Of a DNA stretch of 12,900 bases, positions 12,868-12,900 are shown piece after piece (within the stretch, counting starts at the first letter, position 1; every line of letters starts with the position of its first letter). Source of the DNA: an uncultured Eubacteriales bacterium (lineage in GTDB: Bacteria; Bacillota; Clostridia; Oscillospirales; Acutalibacteraceae); assembly GCA_900321195.1 (NCBI GenBank), contig ONVG01000023.1, positions 1 through 12,900 of the forward strand. The letters run 5' to 3'. A model generated the notes under the pieces. The model was not told the origin of the DNA, did no database searches, and saw only the letters and a list, made by a program, of their open reading frames with translations. The position numbers were made by a program, and so were the translations under genes.

Positions 12868-12900
12868 CCGGCAAGCTGCCGGTGCCGATTCGCGTTGTCG
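12868..12900. repeat. Hairpin-core repeat element, copy B (cut by window end)
   Basis: CCGGCA-AGC-TGCCGG (12868-12882) forms a 6-bp hairpin with a 3-nt loop. A 3-bp spacer and the core CGATTCGCGTTGTCG (12886-12900) follow, running to the last base of the window. Hairpin length, loop size and spacer are identical to copy A although arms and loop differ. Confidence 0.6.

Noticed and set aside
1..12900. Defence island, prophage, CRISPR or transposase
   Set aside because: All long frames are explained by conserved housekeeping or stress genes. There are no spaced direct repeats of CRISPR type, no integrase, transposase or toxin-antitoxin signature, and no tRNA gene that I could find.

Overview
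The window looks like chromosomal DNA from a low-to-moderate GC Firmicute, most likely a Clostridia/Oscillospiraceae (Ruminococcus-like) gut bacterium. This is an inference from AGGAGG-type ribosome binding sites, SigA-like promoters, GTG/TTG starts, the single-chain PurL and the gene families present. No rRNA or other marker gene is available to confirm it. I see no phage, IS, CRISPR, tRNA or rRNA genes.

Layout, left to right. Positions 1-279 are intergenic, with a strong hairpin terminator, two kinds of 7-bp tandem repeat and a probable promoter. Positions 280-3948 (+) form one operon: an OmpR-type response regulator, a membrane histidine kinase overlapping it by 17 bp, and a membrane-anchored HtrA/DegP-type serine protease 20 bp further on. 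The arrangement resembles the CssRS/HtrA secretion-stress systems of Gram-positive bacteria. Positions 3949-4278 are an AT-rich spacer with a terminator, the purL promoter and more 7-bp repeats. Positions 4279-8043 (+) are purL, a single-chain FGAM synthase with its own promoter and terminator and no other pur gene nearby.

Positions 10249-8243 (-) are aguA and aguB, which convert agmatine to N-carbamoylputrescine and then to putrescine. Divergent from them, 10395-10622 (+) encodes a 75-residue protein that I do not recognise, with its own promoter, ribosome binding site and terminator. Positions 11434-10679 (-) encode an AqpZ-type water channel that shares this terminator from the other side. 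Positions 12648-11638 (-) encode galE behind a full-consensus promoter.

The genes are mostly housekeeping and stress functions in separate transcription units: envelope proteolysis, purine synthesis, polyamine synthesis, water transport and UDP-sugar interconversion. The most unusual content is non-coding. At the right end (12720-12900) two copies of an element lie 148 bp apart. Each has a 6-bp hairpin whose arms differ in sequence but remain paired, then a 3-bp spacer, then an identical 15-bp core. In addition, AT-rich repeats with a strict 7-bp period occur at several intergenic positions. The 75-residue protein is the best candidate for an undescribed gene. I do not see an obvious new defence or mobile system.
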